NCBI GenBank assembly: GCA_011959105.1
Contig: BLLU01000149.1
Location: 21,694-85,693, forward strand
Direction: 5' to 3'
Length of the DNA: 64,000 nucleotides
From: Lachnospiraceae bacterium
GTDB lineage: Bacteria; Bacillota; Clostridia; Lachnospirales; Lachnospiraceae
Part shown: one piece after another, positions 51,045-59,727 of the stretch
Layout of the letters: every line of letters begins with the position of its first letter
How positions within the stretch are numbered: position 1 is the stretch's first letter
Notes under the pieces: generated by a model
The model's database searches: none
What the model was told of the DNA's origin: nothing
The model's input: only the letters and a program-made list of their open reading frames with translations
Made by a program: the position numbers and the translations under genes

Positions 51045-53960
51045 TTATTCATGCACCCCCTCTGTCACACTGTCGATGGATTCGTTCACAGCATTGGTCA
51101 GTCCTGATACCACGCCGTCCAGATCCAATTTACTGTTGATATTATTGTGATTGGTCTGTTCAACCTTGATCTCTGCGATGGTAAATCTGTTCACCGCATC
51201 CTGCTCCGCAATGTCCCGCAAATACTTCAAATCCTCCTGGGTACTTTCCAGAGAACCATTGATGTTACCTGTGTTCTCGGCAATATCAGCCACATTATCC
51301 GAGAGCCCGGAATTCTCCTCCGGGTCCTTCAGTCCGTACTGATCCCCGTAATCCTCCGCCGGGGGAATTTCCTCCGCGCCAAAAAAGTCTGCGAGACTGA
51401 AGTTGCTGAACTTATCCGCAATACCGTCCCCCCACGCCGCACCAGCTTCAAAAGCATCGGATGACCAGCCGTCCTGAAATGCGTCAAACGTGCTGAATCC
51501 TTCTTTGAATGCCTCGGCAACATCTTTATATTCTCCCTTTTTTTCCTCTGCTTCCGCTGCCTTTTGGGCGTAGTAATCCGCTGCATCGCCGATCCCGGAA
51601 TAATCAAATTCCACAAAGGGCAGTTTATTCAACGCCTCACAGATTTTCTCAACGACAGTTAATGCAGTTGAGAGAAGGTTATAGAACCATGACTGGACGG
51701 AACATATCGCATTGCGGAAAGCCGTCATCAGATTACTGGCAAGAGCGTTTATGGCATTTCCGATTCCCAACAAAACGTTACCTATGGTCATGAATAAATT
51801 CTTAAAAAATTCATTTGCCACATTAAGGCTACCGCATATTACGCCAAAACCAGAATCGGCAATACCCGTCAGCTTTGCAATCGCGGAACATACCGCAAAG
51901 ATAATGGCGATCAATGCGATAATCAGGGCAATAATCCAAACAATGGGACATGCAGCCATAGCCCCGTTTAATCCGACCTGCGCCGCCGCCTGTGCCCACG
52001 TTGCTCCGGTTAGAAGCATCGTCGCTGCTGCAAGCAGCCCTTTTCCTACTGTCACAATGCCGGACGCGACTGCTGACGCAATTTCAATTCCCTCCGTAAT
52101 GGCCAGATATGCACCATAAACCGCCAACGCGGCCACAATTCCATAGATAATGGGACTGATCCACGACCAGTTATCAACAATGACCTGCGCAAAACCCATG
52201 GCACCTTCCAGCAGCCAGGACAGTATGCCCATAATAAACTGCAGCCCTGTCACGATGGCATTCAGCACTGTCTGAATAATTCCCCAGTTCCCTGTGATAG
52301 TTTCCACAAACAACAGGACAAAGGGATACAGCTGACCGCCCACCTCCTCCTTCATCGACCCCCATGCGTTGGTCATCTGCATAATCTGACCCTCGGGGGT
52401 ATTGCTCATGGAATCATACAGGCCACCCCAAGTCTGTTGTACCGAGGCTGCGATCGCCGCTGCCGCCTGTACATCCTGAGACGCGGACAGATATTCCTCT
52501 CCAATGGTCGCAATCACCTGTTCCTGGGTGGCCGTCCCTGCAATCACCGCCTTCTGTGCTTCGGTAAACGAAAAGCCCTTTTCCGCCATGCCATCATAGG
52601 AACCCGACATAACTTTTCCCAAACTGGCTGCATATTGCTGCATGGCAGCACTGTTCACCTCGCCGCCTCCCGATGCGCCCATGGCGAAATCCGCCAGGGT
52701 GTCCATCATCATCTCAATAGCCACCGGGTCTGAAAAATTAGCAGAAAGCCCTGCTGCCCCCGCAATCATGGCATCATCGGTATAGATACCCCGTCCCTGG
52801 ATCTCCGATGCCTTGTTAGAAATTGTGCTGTAGGCGCTCTGCAATGCCTGGGTCTCCGCTTCCGGGCCCTGGCCGTATTGAGATGCGTAATCTGCATCCA
52901 GATTGTTGGCCAGAGTACCCATCAAACGCATTTCCGTATGACGCTGCGCGTCAAAGGCCTTCATGCAGTCACCGACCCATTCCGCCACTTTTTTCACATT
53001 GCTCATATTCAGGAGGCTTTCTGCTACTTTAGAGAACGCTTTCTGCAGACCTTCCGCTGCATTTATGCCTTTTCCGATTTTATCGTTAAACCGCCCCTGC
53101 TTATCCAAATTATCCCTGATATAGCGTTCCGTGCCGGCAACTGTCTGGCTTAGGCTCAGATAAGCCTCATTGGCTGCGCCTATATCCATGTCATTCACTG
53201 CGGTACTCAACTGATTCTGTGTTTTCACCGCCTGACTCAGTTGGGTACGCATTTGTTCCAGAGCCGCATTCGCTTTGTCCGATCCTACATTTATGGGATT
53301 GCTCTCCATGAGTTGTATTCGCTCCCGGATTTTATTAATCCGATCTGTCATACTGTTCAGGTCAGCAATCATCTCCGAAGAAACCATACTGGAAGACGCT
53401 TCTTGTGCCTGCTTCGCCACCGCCTTCTGGGAATCATATAGCTGTTGCAGCATTGCATCGGCGCTTTGCACCTCCTGCTGGAAACGCTCAAATCCGGTAT
53501 TTGTGAATACCTCCAAACTCTCTGTTTTCCACTCCACAGATGGGGCTACGGGTCCCTCAATCAGGGCGATACCCGGGGGAGCGTTTGGCGCCACATCGGG
53601 ACGGATCTCCTGGGGAATGGGAGAAACCGATCTTTGTGGTGCGGGGATCACATCCCCATTGATGACCGAACTTTCTTCAGGCAAATCAATCTGCGGCGTT
53701 CGAACCTGTAACGCATTAATCCCCTGAGCATTCAGCTTGGGCAATTCCCGCTCCAGTTCATTCAGTGCCACTATGTTTTTGTCGATTTCCGTCCTCATAT
53801 TTTCAAAAGGGCCAGGATCCACATCCGCCATGGCACTCTTCAGATTATCCATTGCAAAAGCCGCAAAAAACGCGGCACTGATCATATCATCCAATATTTC
53901 TGAAGCACCGCCATAGAATTGAATTTGCGCCATAATAACTGCCGTTGCCATCATCACCAT
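51045..53960 (-). CDS. Tail tape measure protein
   Basis: A 971-residue, largely helical protein with a long N-terminal coiled-coil region (about residues 150-300) and several hydrophobic segments between ~570 and ~760 (IISPIIYGIVAALAVYGAYL-like stretches), typical of tape measure proteins. It fixes tail length and occupies the tube lumen. At about 0.15 nm per residue the tube would be near 140 nm, an estimate only. It starts in a TGATG overlap with the -1 frameshift extension of the tail chaperone. The ATG at 53960 is preceded by AGAGAGG; a GTG three bases earlier is also possible. Confidence 0.88.
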   Translation of the reverse strand: MVMMATAVIMAQIQFYGGASEILDDMISAAFFAAFAMDNLKSAMADVDPGPFENMRTEIDKNIVALNELERELPKLNAQGINALQVRTPQIDLPEESSVINGDVIPAPQRSVSPIPQEIRPDVAPNAPPGIALIEGPVAPSVEWKTESLEVFTNTGFERFQQEVQSADAMLQQLYDSQKAVAKQAQEASSSMVSSEMIADLNSMTDRINKIRERIQLMESNPINVGSDKANAALEQMRTQLSQAVKTQNQLSTAVNDMDIGAANEAYLSLSQTVAGTERYIRDNLDKQGRFNDKIGKGINAAEGLQKAFSKVAESLLNMSNVKKVAEWVGDCMKAFDAQRHTEMRLMGTLANNLDADYASQYGQGPEAETQALQSAYSTISNKASEIQGRGIYTDDAMIAGAAGLSANFSDPVAIEMMMDTLADFAMGASGGGEVNSAAMQQYAASLGKVMSGSYDGMAEKGFSFTEAQKAVIAGTATQEQVIATIGEEYLSASQDVQAAAAIAASVQQTWGGLYDSMSNTPEGQIMQMTNAWGSMKEEVGGQLYPFVLLFVETITGNWGIIQTVLNAIVTGLQFIMGILSWLLEGAMGFAQVIVDNWSWISPIIYGIVAALAVYGAYLAITEGIEIASAVASGIVTVGKGLLAAATMLLTGATWAQAAAQVGLNGAMAACPIVWIIALIIALIAIIFAVCSAIAKLTGIADSGFGVICGSLNVANEFFKNLFMTIGNVLLGIGNAINALASNLMTAFRNAICSVQSWFYNLLSTALTVVEKICEALNKLPFVEFDYSGIGDAADYYAQKAAEAEEKKGEYKDVAEAFKEGFSTFDAFQDGWSSDAFEAGAAWGDGIADKFSNFSLADFFGAEEIPPAEDYGDQYGLKDPEENSGLSDNVADIAENTGNINGSLESTQEDLKYLRDIAEQDAVNRFTIAEIKVEQTNHNNINSKLDLDGVVSGLTNAVNESIDSVTEGVHE

Positions 53961-54585
53961 CACCTGCCTCTCTTTTTTGATTTTCTATTAATTTCTTTTT
54001 CTTTTTCCCTGTCATTTTTTACCTTGACTCCAATAGCGGCTATGACAAAAGCCTTTTCCTCCTCGTCCATATCTAAAAACTGACGGGGCAGGATGTGAAG
54101 TTTGTGAAGGGCATAGTAAGCGTAGTTCGCCTCCCCATCCCCTTCCTCAATCAGTTTTTTGCCTCTTCCACCTTGTCGTCAAGAGTCTTGCTGAAACCCT
54201 GGAATTTCTGCATCCATGTGCACAGATCAGAATATTCACCCGGGTCGTCCACCATGGCGTAGACCAATTCCTCCGGTGTCTTGACTCCATAGCTGTCCTG
54301 CAGGGCCGAGTCATACAGATCAGGGCAGATGGTGGCGGAACAGATCATCCGATTCAGGTATTTGGATGTGTCCAGCCGGGGCCTGTACAGATTGGGTTTG
54401 CCGGTGACCTGTACTTCCATGGTGCAGGCATCCCGCAATGTATCGTTTTCCCTGGAGGTCAGATGGCGGAATTCCCACTCTATGGGATTTCCCGTGGACG
54501 AATCACGCAGGGATGCGGTAGGCGCGTAATGGCCGTTCGTCTTTTCCTTCTTGTTGGATTTCATAAATTGCGCAAACTTTGACAT
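53960..54585 (-). CDS. Tail assembly chaperone, -1 frameshift product (208 residues)
   Basis: Predicted fusion of the 144-residue chaperone with a 64-residue extension made by -1 slippage at AAAAAAC (54154-54160). The extension (LIEEGDGEANYAYYALHKLH, then ILPRQFLDMDEEEKAFVIAA) is open from the slip site to a TGA that overlaps the tape measure start. This repeats the G/GT arrangement of tail chaperones known across long-tailed phages. The slip site fits X-XXY-YYZ in the correct frame. Confidence 0.75.
54151..54585 (-). CDS. Tail assembly chaperone, unshifted form (XkdN-like)
   Basis: A 144-residue protein (MSKFAQFMKSNKKEKTNGHY, then PIEWEFRHLTSRENDTLRDA) of the phage tail assembly chaperone type (XkdN family), placed between the tube and tape measure genes. 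It should coat the tape measure protein before tube polymerisation. The last codons GCA AAA AAC TGA contain the slippery heptamer that produces the longer form. Few ribosome-site doubts: AAGAGGAGAAAAAAT precedes the ATG. Confidence 0.82.
   Translation of the reverse strand: MSKFAQFMKSNKKEKTNGHYAPTASLRDSSTGNPIEWEFRHLTSRENDTLRDACTMEVQVTGKPNLYRPRLDTSKYLNRMICSATICPDLYDSALQDSYGVKTPEELVYAMVDDPGEYSDLCTWMQKFQGFSKTLDDKVEEAKN
54154..54160 (-). promoter_or_regulatory. Programmed -1 frameshift site AAAAAAC
   Basis: Minus-strand heptamer A-AAA-AAC in the zero frame, immediately before the TGA stop of the chaperone gene. The -1 frame is then open for 64 codons. Confidence 0.75.
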
Positions 54586-54631
54586 ATTTTTTCTCCTCTT
54601 CTAATCTTTGTAGTCCCGGTCCGATCCGGTT

Positions 54632-54689
54632 CCGGCAGATGCCGGCGGAGACTGACTGCCGGTTTCTCCGGCATACAGGTCAGTCTCCG
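54632..54689 (-). promoter_or_regulatory. Strong intercistronic hairpin between tail tube and chaperone genes
   Basis: CGGAGACTGAC (54646-54656) pairs with GTCAGTCTCCG (54679-54689), with an inner TGCCGG/CCGGCA hairpin and a neighbouring CCGGC/GCCGG one. There is no clear U-tract. It probably stabilises or partly terminates the sheath-tube message, giving more tube than chaperone. Confidence 0.6.
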
Positions 54690-54702
54690 TCGGGCAGGTA
54701 CA

Positions 54703-55185
54703 TCAGTTGGTCAGAAATCCCGTCAGCTTGGCGAAGGATTCAGGCATGGAGAAGTCTTCAAAAGTACCCTCAATTTCCTCATCCAAATATTCGCCGTCAG
54801 CGTCAAACTTGGCCAGCACGCCCCCGTCGGTATTGCAGTCATAAAAAACGATGGTTTGTCTGCCCGCGCCGCTGGTGGGATCATCATTGGTAATCTGCAT
54901 CTCAAAATAGATATCATGTCCGGTATTCTTGTAGTCCAGAAGCGCCTGGCGAAGCACGGACTGGTTATAATGCGCCGTACCGGAAAAAGTGCCCTCCATA
55001 CCGCAGGACTTGTGTCCGGCCATGATCGCACCCAGGCGGGGAACCGTGGACTTGGTCTTTTCAACCTTTGCCTCCATGTCGATCATCTGCATAAAATTGT
55101 ACCTGCGCCCATCAATGGTGATAAAGCACTCGGCCAGCTTCGCGGCAACGGTGTCCCTTGCCTTCATCGTTACATTGTTTTCCAT
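54703..55185 (-). CDS. Tail tube protein (XkdM/DUF2001 family)
   Basis: A 160-residue protein: DTVAAKLAECFITIDGRRYN, then FMQMIDMEAKVEKTKSTVPR and GMEGTFSGTAHYNQSVLRQA, the pattern of XkdM-type inner tube proteins of contractile tails. Hexamers stack to form the rigid tube driven through the target envelope. It follows the sheath gene by about 20 bases; ribosome site AAAAAGGAGTGAAAAA. Confidence 0.88.
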   Translation of the reverse strand: MENNVTMKARDTVAAKLAECFITIDGRRYNFMQMIDMEAKVEKTKSTVPRLGAIMAGHKSCGMEGTFSGTAHYNQSVLRQALLDYKNTGHDIYFEMQITNDDPTSGAGRQTIVFYDCNTDGGVLAKFDADGEYLDEEIEGTFEDFSMPESFAKLTGFLTN

Positions 55186-55204
55186 GTTTTTTCACTCCTT
55201 TTTA

Positions 55205-56512
55205 TTATTTTACAACATTGGTCATATACATCTTGCCCATGGCGTTTACAACCTCGATGGCGCCGGTGACCACCACGGATTTCTTGGAATCCCCGGGCTC
55301 CACGGTCAAATCGGAATCCGAGAAATTCTCGATGGCCCCCGCCGTCTGCAGTTCCTCCCGCAGCTTCTTTAAGTCGGACCACAGGGAAGTCCTGCCGGAC
55401 GCCTTATTGGGTACCACACCCAGGTACTTTGTATTGAACAGCACCGCATCGTCATTGCCCAGCTGATCAATGACACGGATGGTCTGGTTGTCCTTGAAAA
55501 TCTCTCCGCACTGGTCAGAGACGGTAACCATGCTGTTGATATCCTCCAGTACGCGGATGCCGGAATTCACCTTGTGCAGCACAAATTCGCCGTTGTCAAT
55601 ACATTTGGCCAACTGAACCTGTGTGTAATCGGTATCCACCCGGAAAGAACCGTCATACTGCCTGTTCTGCACGGATCTATTGACCTCACAGCCGCACTCC
55701 GCGCCTGCCACCCAATACACCAGGGAGGATTCCGGCCATCCCTCATCCAGGGTTCTGTTCTTCACATTGATGACGCCCATATAGTCACCGGCCATATCGT
55801 GACCCACCAGCTGGAACTTGACGCCCATCTCGTCCCGCAGCCGTCTGCAGAAGGAGACATACATCTTTCGGATGGTCTCTTCCTCCGCTGTCACAGCCAT
55901 CACATTGAAGGAGAAAGACTCGATCTTGTCCAGATACTTCTGGTGTGCCGCGCCGTCCGCGGCCTTGTTGGTTCCGCCTGCCAGAGGCGTGGATGCGGTT
56001 ACCTCCAGAACTGCGTCCGCTTTAAACTTCACATACTCGTTTGCAGCCAGATCTGCCGCCGTCTTCACCGTCTGGCTGTCAACCAGAGTTGTGCCCAGGT
56101 AAGTGTGGACATCATACAGAGACTCGTCGTCCACATTGGCCTGAATCACAATTTTCAGGTCATTGCCGCGCACGCCGCTGTACAGGGCAGTGGCAAAATC
56201 GTTTGCCGCTTTTTCACCGCCTCCGTTCAGACGATATGCATGGAGAACTCTGGCGTTCATAAACAAATCTCCCAAGCCCTTCATCTTCTCGTCATCCGCT
56301 CCATAACCGAAGATTTTCATACTGTCTTTCCGAAACGCTTCATTGGTTACGGTAAACACTTCTCCCTCCATGCCCCAGTCCAGTTCCAGGGGCATGGTGC
56401 AGATCCCCCGGCCCGAAAGGGCTGCGGACGCCCTGGACAACGACACAAAGTTGATGTACGCGCCGGGCAGTTTCTTGTTCTGTGCTACAAATGTTCCTCC
56501 ACCTAAAGCCAT
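55205..56512 (-). CDS. Contractile tail sheath protein (XkdK type)
   Basis: A 435-residue sheath subunit. It begins MALGGGTFVAQNKKLPGAYI and contains LELDWGMEGEVFTVTNEAF, then the conserved C-terminal domain around GVRVLEDINS-like GIRVLEDINSMVTVSDQCGE. Presence of a sheath identifies the particle as contractile (R-type), not flexible (F-type). Its contraction would drive the tube through the envelope of the target cell. Confidence 0.9.
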   Translation of the reverse strand: MALGGGTFVAQNKKLPGAYINFVSLSRASAALSGRGICTMPLELDWGMEGEVFTVTNEAFRKDSMKIFGYGADDEKMKGLGDLFMNARVLHAYRLNGGGEKAANDFATALYSGVRGNDLKIVIQANVDDESLYDVHTYLGTTLVDSQTVKTAADLAANEYVKFKADAVLEVTASTPLAGGTNKAADGAAHQKYLDKIESFSFNVMAVTAEEETIRKMYVSFCRRLRDEMGVKFQLVGHDMAGDYMGVINVKNRTLDEGWPESSLVYWVAGAECGCEVNRSVQNRQYDGSFRVDTDYTQVQLAKCIDNGEFVLHKVNSGIRVLEDINSMVTVSDQCGEIFKDNQTIRVIDQLGNDDAVLFNTKYLGVVPNKASGRTSLWSDLKKLREELQTAGAIENFSDSDLTVEPGDSKKSVVVTGAIEVVNAMGKMYMTNVVK

Positions 56513-56513
56513 A

Positions 56514-56732
56514 TTAATTCACCTTTCCTTTCAAAAACTCTTCAACCAACTTGTCAACTTCTTCGATCCCATACGCTCTGCCGTCCTGCAGCAGAGCAGA
56601 CACCAGGTCCTGTCTGTCCCGATACCTGCCCGACGCAAGCATCTGCGCTCTGCTGAACGTCCGCCGGGCCTGCCCCTTTGTGGCTGTGTCCTTTTCCGTG
56701 ACACTGTTTTTCTTTGACGCCAAATCAATCAC
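56514..56732 (-). CDS. Small tail-cluster protein, unknown function
   Basis: A 72-residue charged, helical protein (KKNSVTEKDTATKGQARRTF, then RDRQDLVSALLQDGRAYGIE). It lies between the tail terminator and sheath genes and overlaps the former by eight bases, so it is surely part of the operon. Small genes at this place occur in PBSX-like clusters, but I cannot assign a function. The C-terminal half looks like a short helical scaffold. Confidence 0.65.
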   Translation of the reverse strand: MIDLASKKNSVTEKDTATKGQARRTFSRAQMLASGRYRDRQDLVSALLQDGRAYGIEEVDKLVEEFLKGKVN

Positions 56733-57150
56733 CTCCCTTCACTGCGCAGTAGGATGCCATCTGGTCCATGGCCTCAACTTCTTCCTGCTTCTGAACTATA
56801 TATTCATAATTCACAAAGTAGTTCAGCACCCCGCCGGCAATTTCGCCGTACATCTGGGAGCCCCTTATGAGACCTTCGACAGTGATACATTCCAGGCAGT
56901 CATTCAGCCGTTCCGCCGCCAGGCAGCACTCTCTGTTGACGCTTCCAGGCGGCGGATAATAGCGGACGCAGAATCGGTCACGCCTCTGATGCCTTCCTCC
57001 GGCTATCAGCTCACTTGAAGTACGCAGACACTGGACAAAAAAACAAGGCCCCGCCAGGCCCTGTTCCGTTTCTTCGATATAAGATGGGCATTCTTCCCCG
57101 AATTCCGCGTCCAGGGCAGCACAGATCGCCTCCATGATCCTGATGATCAT
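56725..57150 (-). CDS. Tail terminator family protein (DUF6838-like)
   Basis: A 141-residue protein (MIIRIMEAICAALDAEFGEE, then GPCFFVQCLRTSSELIAGGR) resembling the phage tail terminator family that caps the head-proximal end of the tube. It is the first structural gene of the cluster; in a complete phage head-joining genes would precede it, here there are none. In a headless particle it would cap the tail. The ATG at 57150 is chosen over 57183 because AAAGGAGGTGCC lies between them. Confidence 0.75.
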   Translation of the reverse strand: MIIRIMEAICAALDAEFGEECPSYIEETEQGLAGPCFFVQCLRTSSELIAGGRHQRRDRFCVRYYPPPGSVNRECCLAAERLNDCLECITVEGLIRGSQMYGEIAGGVLNYFVNYEYIVQKQEEVEAMDQMASYCAVKGGD

Positions 57151-57192
57151 TTTATGGCACCTCCTTTCCATAATTTTGCGCAAAGAAAAGCT

Positions 57193-57218
57193 GCAGGGGA
57201 AAATGTCTTTTCCTCTGC
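57193..57218 (-). promoter_or_regulatory. Terminator-like hairpin in the tail operon leader
   Basis: GCAGGGGAAAA and TTTTCCTCTGC form an 11-bp stem (one G-T pair) with a TGTC loop, between the predicted promoter and the first tail gene. On the minus strand a T-rich stretch, AGCTTTTCTTT, follows. It could be an attenuator or an mRNA 5' stabiliser. Confidence 0.45.
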
Positions 57219-57234
57219 AACCCTTTCTTTACAT

Positions 57235-57263
57235 TTTATACTTTACCACCTTTTTCCTGTAAA
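57235..57263 (-). promoter_or_regulatory. Promoter of the tail structural operon
   Basis: TTTACA (57258-57263) and TATAAA (57235-57240) separated by exactly 17 bp on the minus strand, 80 bases before the first tail gene. Confidence 0.6.
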
Positions 57264-57282
57264 CACAACAGTATATGTTGTG
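57264..57282. promoter_or_regulatory. Inverted repeat abutting the tail operon -35
   Basis: CACAACAGTATATGTTGTG, perfect 7-bp arms, lies immediately upstream of the -35 hexamer, the usual place for an activator. The sigma-like late regulator at 59243 is the natural candidate to bind here. A further TGTGTTGT half-site follows at 57287-57294. Confidence 0.55.
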
Positions 57283-57376
57283 ACATTGTGTTGTTTGTCT
57301 AGTTACTGCATACAATTTAAAGAGAAACAAACGTATGTTCTTGTAGACTGGCAATCTACAGCATTGTCGGAAACCC

Positions 57377-58921
57377 TTATTGATCCTGCTTTAACAGTTG
57401 AGTAATTTTATCAACCATATCATTTATAGCATTTGCCTGCGCCGCAACCTCAGTTGTATCATTTGCATTACTTTCTGCCATCGAATTAATAGAAGTAAAA
57501 TGCTCATATTCAAATTTGATGCTTTCTACAATATCCTGATTGATCGACACTGTATTTTTAATGACATCTGCCTGTTTACCATGTGCCTCACCCATGGTTT
57601 CCACTGCGGTTACAGATTCTTTCAGCAATTCCGAAATATCCCCCATACCCTTAAATACATTGGCGAAGTATTCGTTCTGTGTACCCAGCTTTGCAGCATT
57701 TTCCTCGACCTGTGTTGTAATATCATTTACATTCTGTTGAACGCGTTCAATTACTCTCTGAACCGTTTTTAAAGATTCCTGTGTACTGTTAGCCAGATTA
57801 CCTACCTCTGTTGCCACTACGGCAAACCCTTTTCCTGCTTCCCCGGCTCTTGCCGCTTCGATAGAGGCATTTAAGGCAAGCAGATTTGTCGAAGTGGAAA
57901 TGTCACTGATCAGCTTTAAGGTTACCCCTATTTCCTGAACCGCCTCGGATAACTTTTGGGTAATGGAAGTAGTAATTTCCATAGACTCCGACACTTCACC
58001 ATTAATAATATGTAAATCATTTAAAAGTTTTTCATTCTCCTTTGACTTGTCAAGCAGATTTCTGGAAGTACTTTCTACTTTTTGTACATTACTGGCAACA
58101 ATGCTTTCCCATTTACTTAACTCACTAAGATTTTCCATGCTCTCATCGGTTTTTGACCTCAAAAGATTGCTTCTTTCTACCAGCTGTTCGCTTGTGGCTG
58201 CAAGTTCCTGTGCAGAAGCGCTTTCATTTTCGGATACCTGAGAAAGTTTTAAGCCTGCCGTAGATAAGTTTTGAGATACCATTTGTACTGCGGCAAGAAC
58301 ACTTGTGACCTGCTCGTTGTTCTTCTCCAATTCGTCTTTTTTCGCATTTACTAAAAAATGAGCAACAAGGAAGACAAAAATAATCAGTCCGGTTAACGAC
58401 AGTACCAGAGCCACCAAACACATAATAATATCTGTCAGAAATAATTCGTCCTTTACAGGAAGAAGCTCTGTCCCCCGTATGAACCAACCCACAAACAGAG
58501 AAACCATACACATAATACCGCTTATCAGCAGCATCCTGATATCCAAAAAGAATGCAATCAGAATAAGGAAAAAGAACAGGAAACCCCAAAAAGTTCTGGT
58601 CGGCAACATGTACAACAGATAATTCCACTGAATAACCAATACTACCACTGAAAAAATCTTGCCGATTCTCAGTCTTCCCTCTTTTAAATATCCATCTTTA
58701 TCAAATGAAGACTTTACTATAAGTATAGCAGCAGCAAAAAAAATCGAATCCATTATACCCAAACCAACAGTTGCAAGCCAAGGTACTGTCGGATATAATC
58801 CAAACATCTTTTCAGTGTTAAACATAACAGTAGCACACATACATGCGCTGACCAATATGATCAGTCCCCATTTAAACACTGTAGATAAATACACCTCAAC
58901 TGCTGTCTTCTTCTTGTTCAT
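57377..58921 (-). CDS. Methyl-accepting chemotaxis protein-like receptor
   Basis: A 514-residue membrane receptor. About six hydrophobic segments fill residues ~12-200, with no large extracellular sensor domain, then a HAMP-less helical region and the conserved signalling hairpin [20 protein letters not shown] followed by [17 protein letters not shown]. It would signal to CheA/CheW if such a system exists; no che or flagellar genes are in the window. It sits between tailocin regulators and structural genes, has its own promoter and leader, and is clearly AT-richer than its neighbours, so it looks like an insertion. ATG at 58921 follows TAGGAGGAAGACTATC. Confidence 0.85.
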   Translation of the reverse strand: MNKKKTAVEVYLSTVFKWGLIILVSACMCATVMFNTEKMFGLYPTVPWLATVGLGIMDSIFFAAAILIVKSSFDKDGYLKEGRLRIGKIFSVVVLVIQWNYLLYMLPTRTFWGFLFFFLILIAFFLDIRMLLISGIMCMVSLFVGWFIRGTELLPVKDELFLTDIIMCLVALVLSLTGLIIFVFLVAHFLVNAKKDELEKNNEQVTSVLAAVQMVSQNLSTAGLKLSQVSENESASAQELAATSEQLVERSNLLRSKTDESMENLSELSKWESIVASNVQKVESTSRNLLDKSKENEKLLNDLHIINGEVSESMEITTSITQKLSEAVQEIGVTLKLISDISTSTNLLALNASIEAARAGEAGKGFAVVATEVGNLANSTQESLKTVQRVIERVQQNVNDITTQVEENAAKLGTQNEYFANVFKGMGDISELLKESVTAVETMGEAHGKQADVIKNTVSINQDIVESIKFEYEHFTSINSMAESNANDTTEVAAQANAINDMVDKITQLLKQDQ

Positions 58922-58929
58922 GATAGTCT

Positions 58930-59145
58930 TCCTCCTAAAATACATATAATTGTAAAATATAAGACAGTACCGTGCTGCAGTACAGATAGCAATTTGATTT
59001 CCCTGCTCAGCATACTTGTCTTACATTTTCACTCATTATACCAAAAAAACGCCGCTCATCATAACAATATAATAAACGGCTGTGCCGGGCTCAAAGGTAT
59101 TCCTTCTATAGCAAAAACCGCCATGCCCGTTTTGTCAAATTTTAT
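58930..59145 (-). promoter_or_regulatory. Long structured 5' leader of the receptor gene
   Basis: The predicted transcript has a ~220-base leader. AAACGG and CCGTTT can close a ~60-base domain with internal AAGG-AATA-CCTT and GGGC/GCCC pairings. A weak GCCG/CGGC stem followed by TTTTTTT (59043-59049 on the + strand) comes next. The layout recalls a riboswitch with terminator, but it does not match the c-di-GMP, ZTP, fluoride or preQ1 patterns I know. Confidence 0.35.
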
Positions 59146-59151
59146 GGTATT

Positions 59152-59180
59152 ATTCTAGCATTTTTATACATATTTGTCAA
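59152..59180 (-). promoter_or_regulatory. Promoter of the receptor gene
   Basis: TTGACA (59175-59180) and TAGAAT (59152-59157) separated by exactly 17 bp on the minus strand, shortly after the end of the late-regulator gene. Confidence 0.65.
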
Positions 59181-59242
59181 TTCTTACTAATAGGATTCTT
59201 AATCTATATCGGCATAGTTCTATCAAGAAACAACCCTGCGTC

Positions 59243-59707
59243 TTAAGTAAGATAGCGCATATCAGGATGCATACTCTTAAATGCGTCCAATGCGGACTGA
59301 TGTATCTTTCTCACATATTGGTAGGACATTCCCATTTCATTGGAGGCAGCTTTCAGGCTTTTGTACTGCACATATACCTTGAATAACACCTGGATATGAT
59401 TGACATTGTTCAGGGACTGTATTTCCTTGACGACCTGATGCTTGATGTCGGCAAACCGATTCATTCCTTCCCTGATCTCATCATGCAGGGCCACATACTT
59501 GGTCACTGCATGACCCAGGGGATCGTTGGAACGGGAGGTCTGTACTTTCTCCCTGCCGTACTCAACGCTTCCTACACTGCATACGTTTGACCGCAGGGAC
59601 TCCAATTCTTCCTCCATCTGCCTGATCTTGACATCAATTATCTCAAGCTGCTCCAAATACTGCTTCGCCGACAGGCTTTTTGTAACATCAAAACTCTGCT
59701 CTCCCAT
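59243..59707 (-). CDS. Sigma-70 region 4-like late regulator (DUF1492/ArpU type)
   Basis: A 154-residue protein. A helical N-terminal half (YLEQLEIIDVKIRQMEEELE) precedes a C-terminal sigma region 4-like helix-turn-helix (VYVQYKSLKAASNEMGMSYQ, then YVRKIHQSALDAF). Such proteins (ArpU, RinA-like, PBSX-type regulators) activate late phage operons. Its natural target here is the tail operon promoter at 57235, which has an inverted repeat at -40 to -58. It is co-transcribed from the SOS promoter with the small gene upstream. ATG at 59707 was chosen over a GTG at 59731 because AAGGGAAGGGAA lies between. Confidence 0.78.
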   Translation of the reverse strand: MGEQSFDVTKSLSAKQYLEQLEIIDVKIRQMEEELESLRSNVCSVGSVEYGREKVQTSRSNDPLGHAVTKYVALHDEIREGMNRFADIKHQVVKEIQSLNNVNHIQVLFKVYVQYKSLKAASNEMGMSYQYVRKIHQSALDAFKSMHPDMRYLT

Positions 59708-59727
59708 AACAATTCCCTTCCCTTTCC

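Noticed and set aside
58930..59145. c-di-GMP-I riboswitch before the chemotaxis-like gene
   Set aside because: The conserved GEMM elements (GCAAA-type core and tetraloop-receptor pattern) are absent; only a generic structured leader can be claimed.
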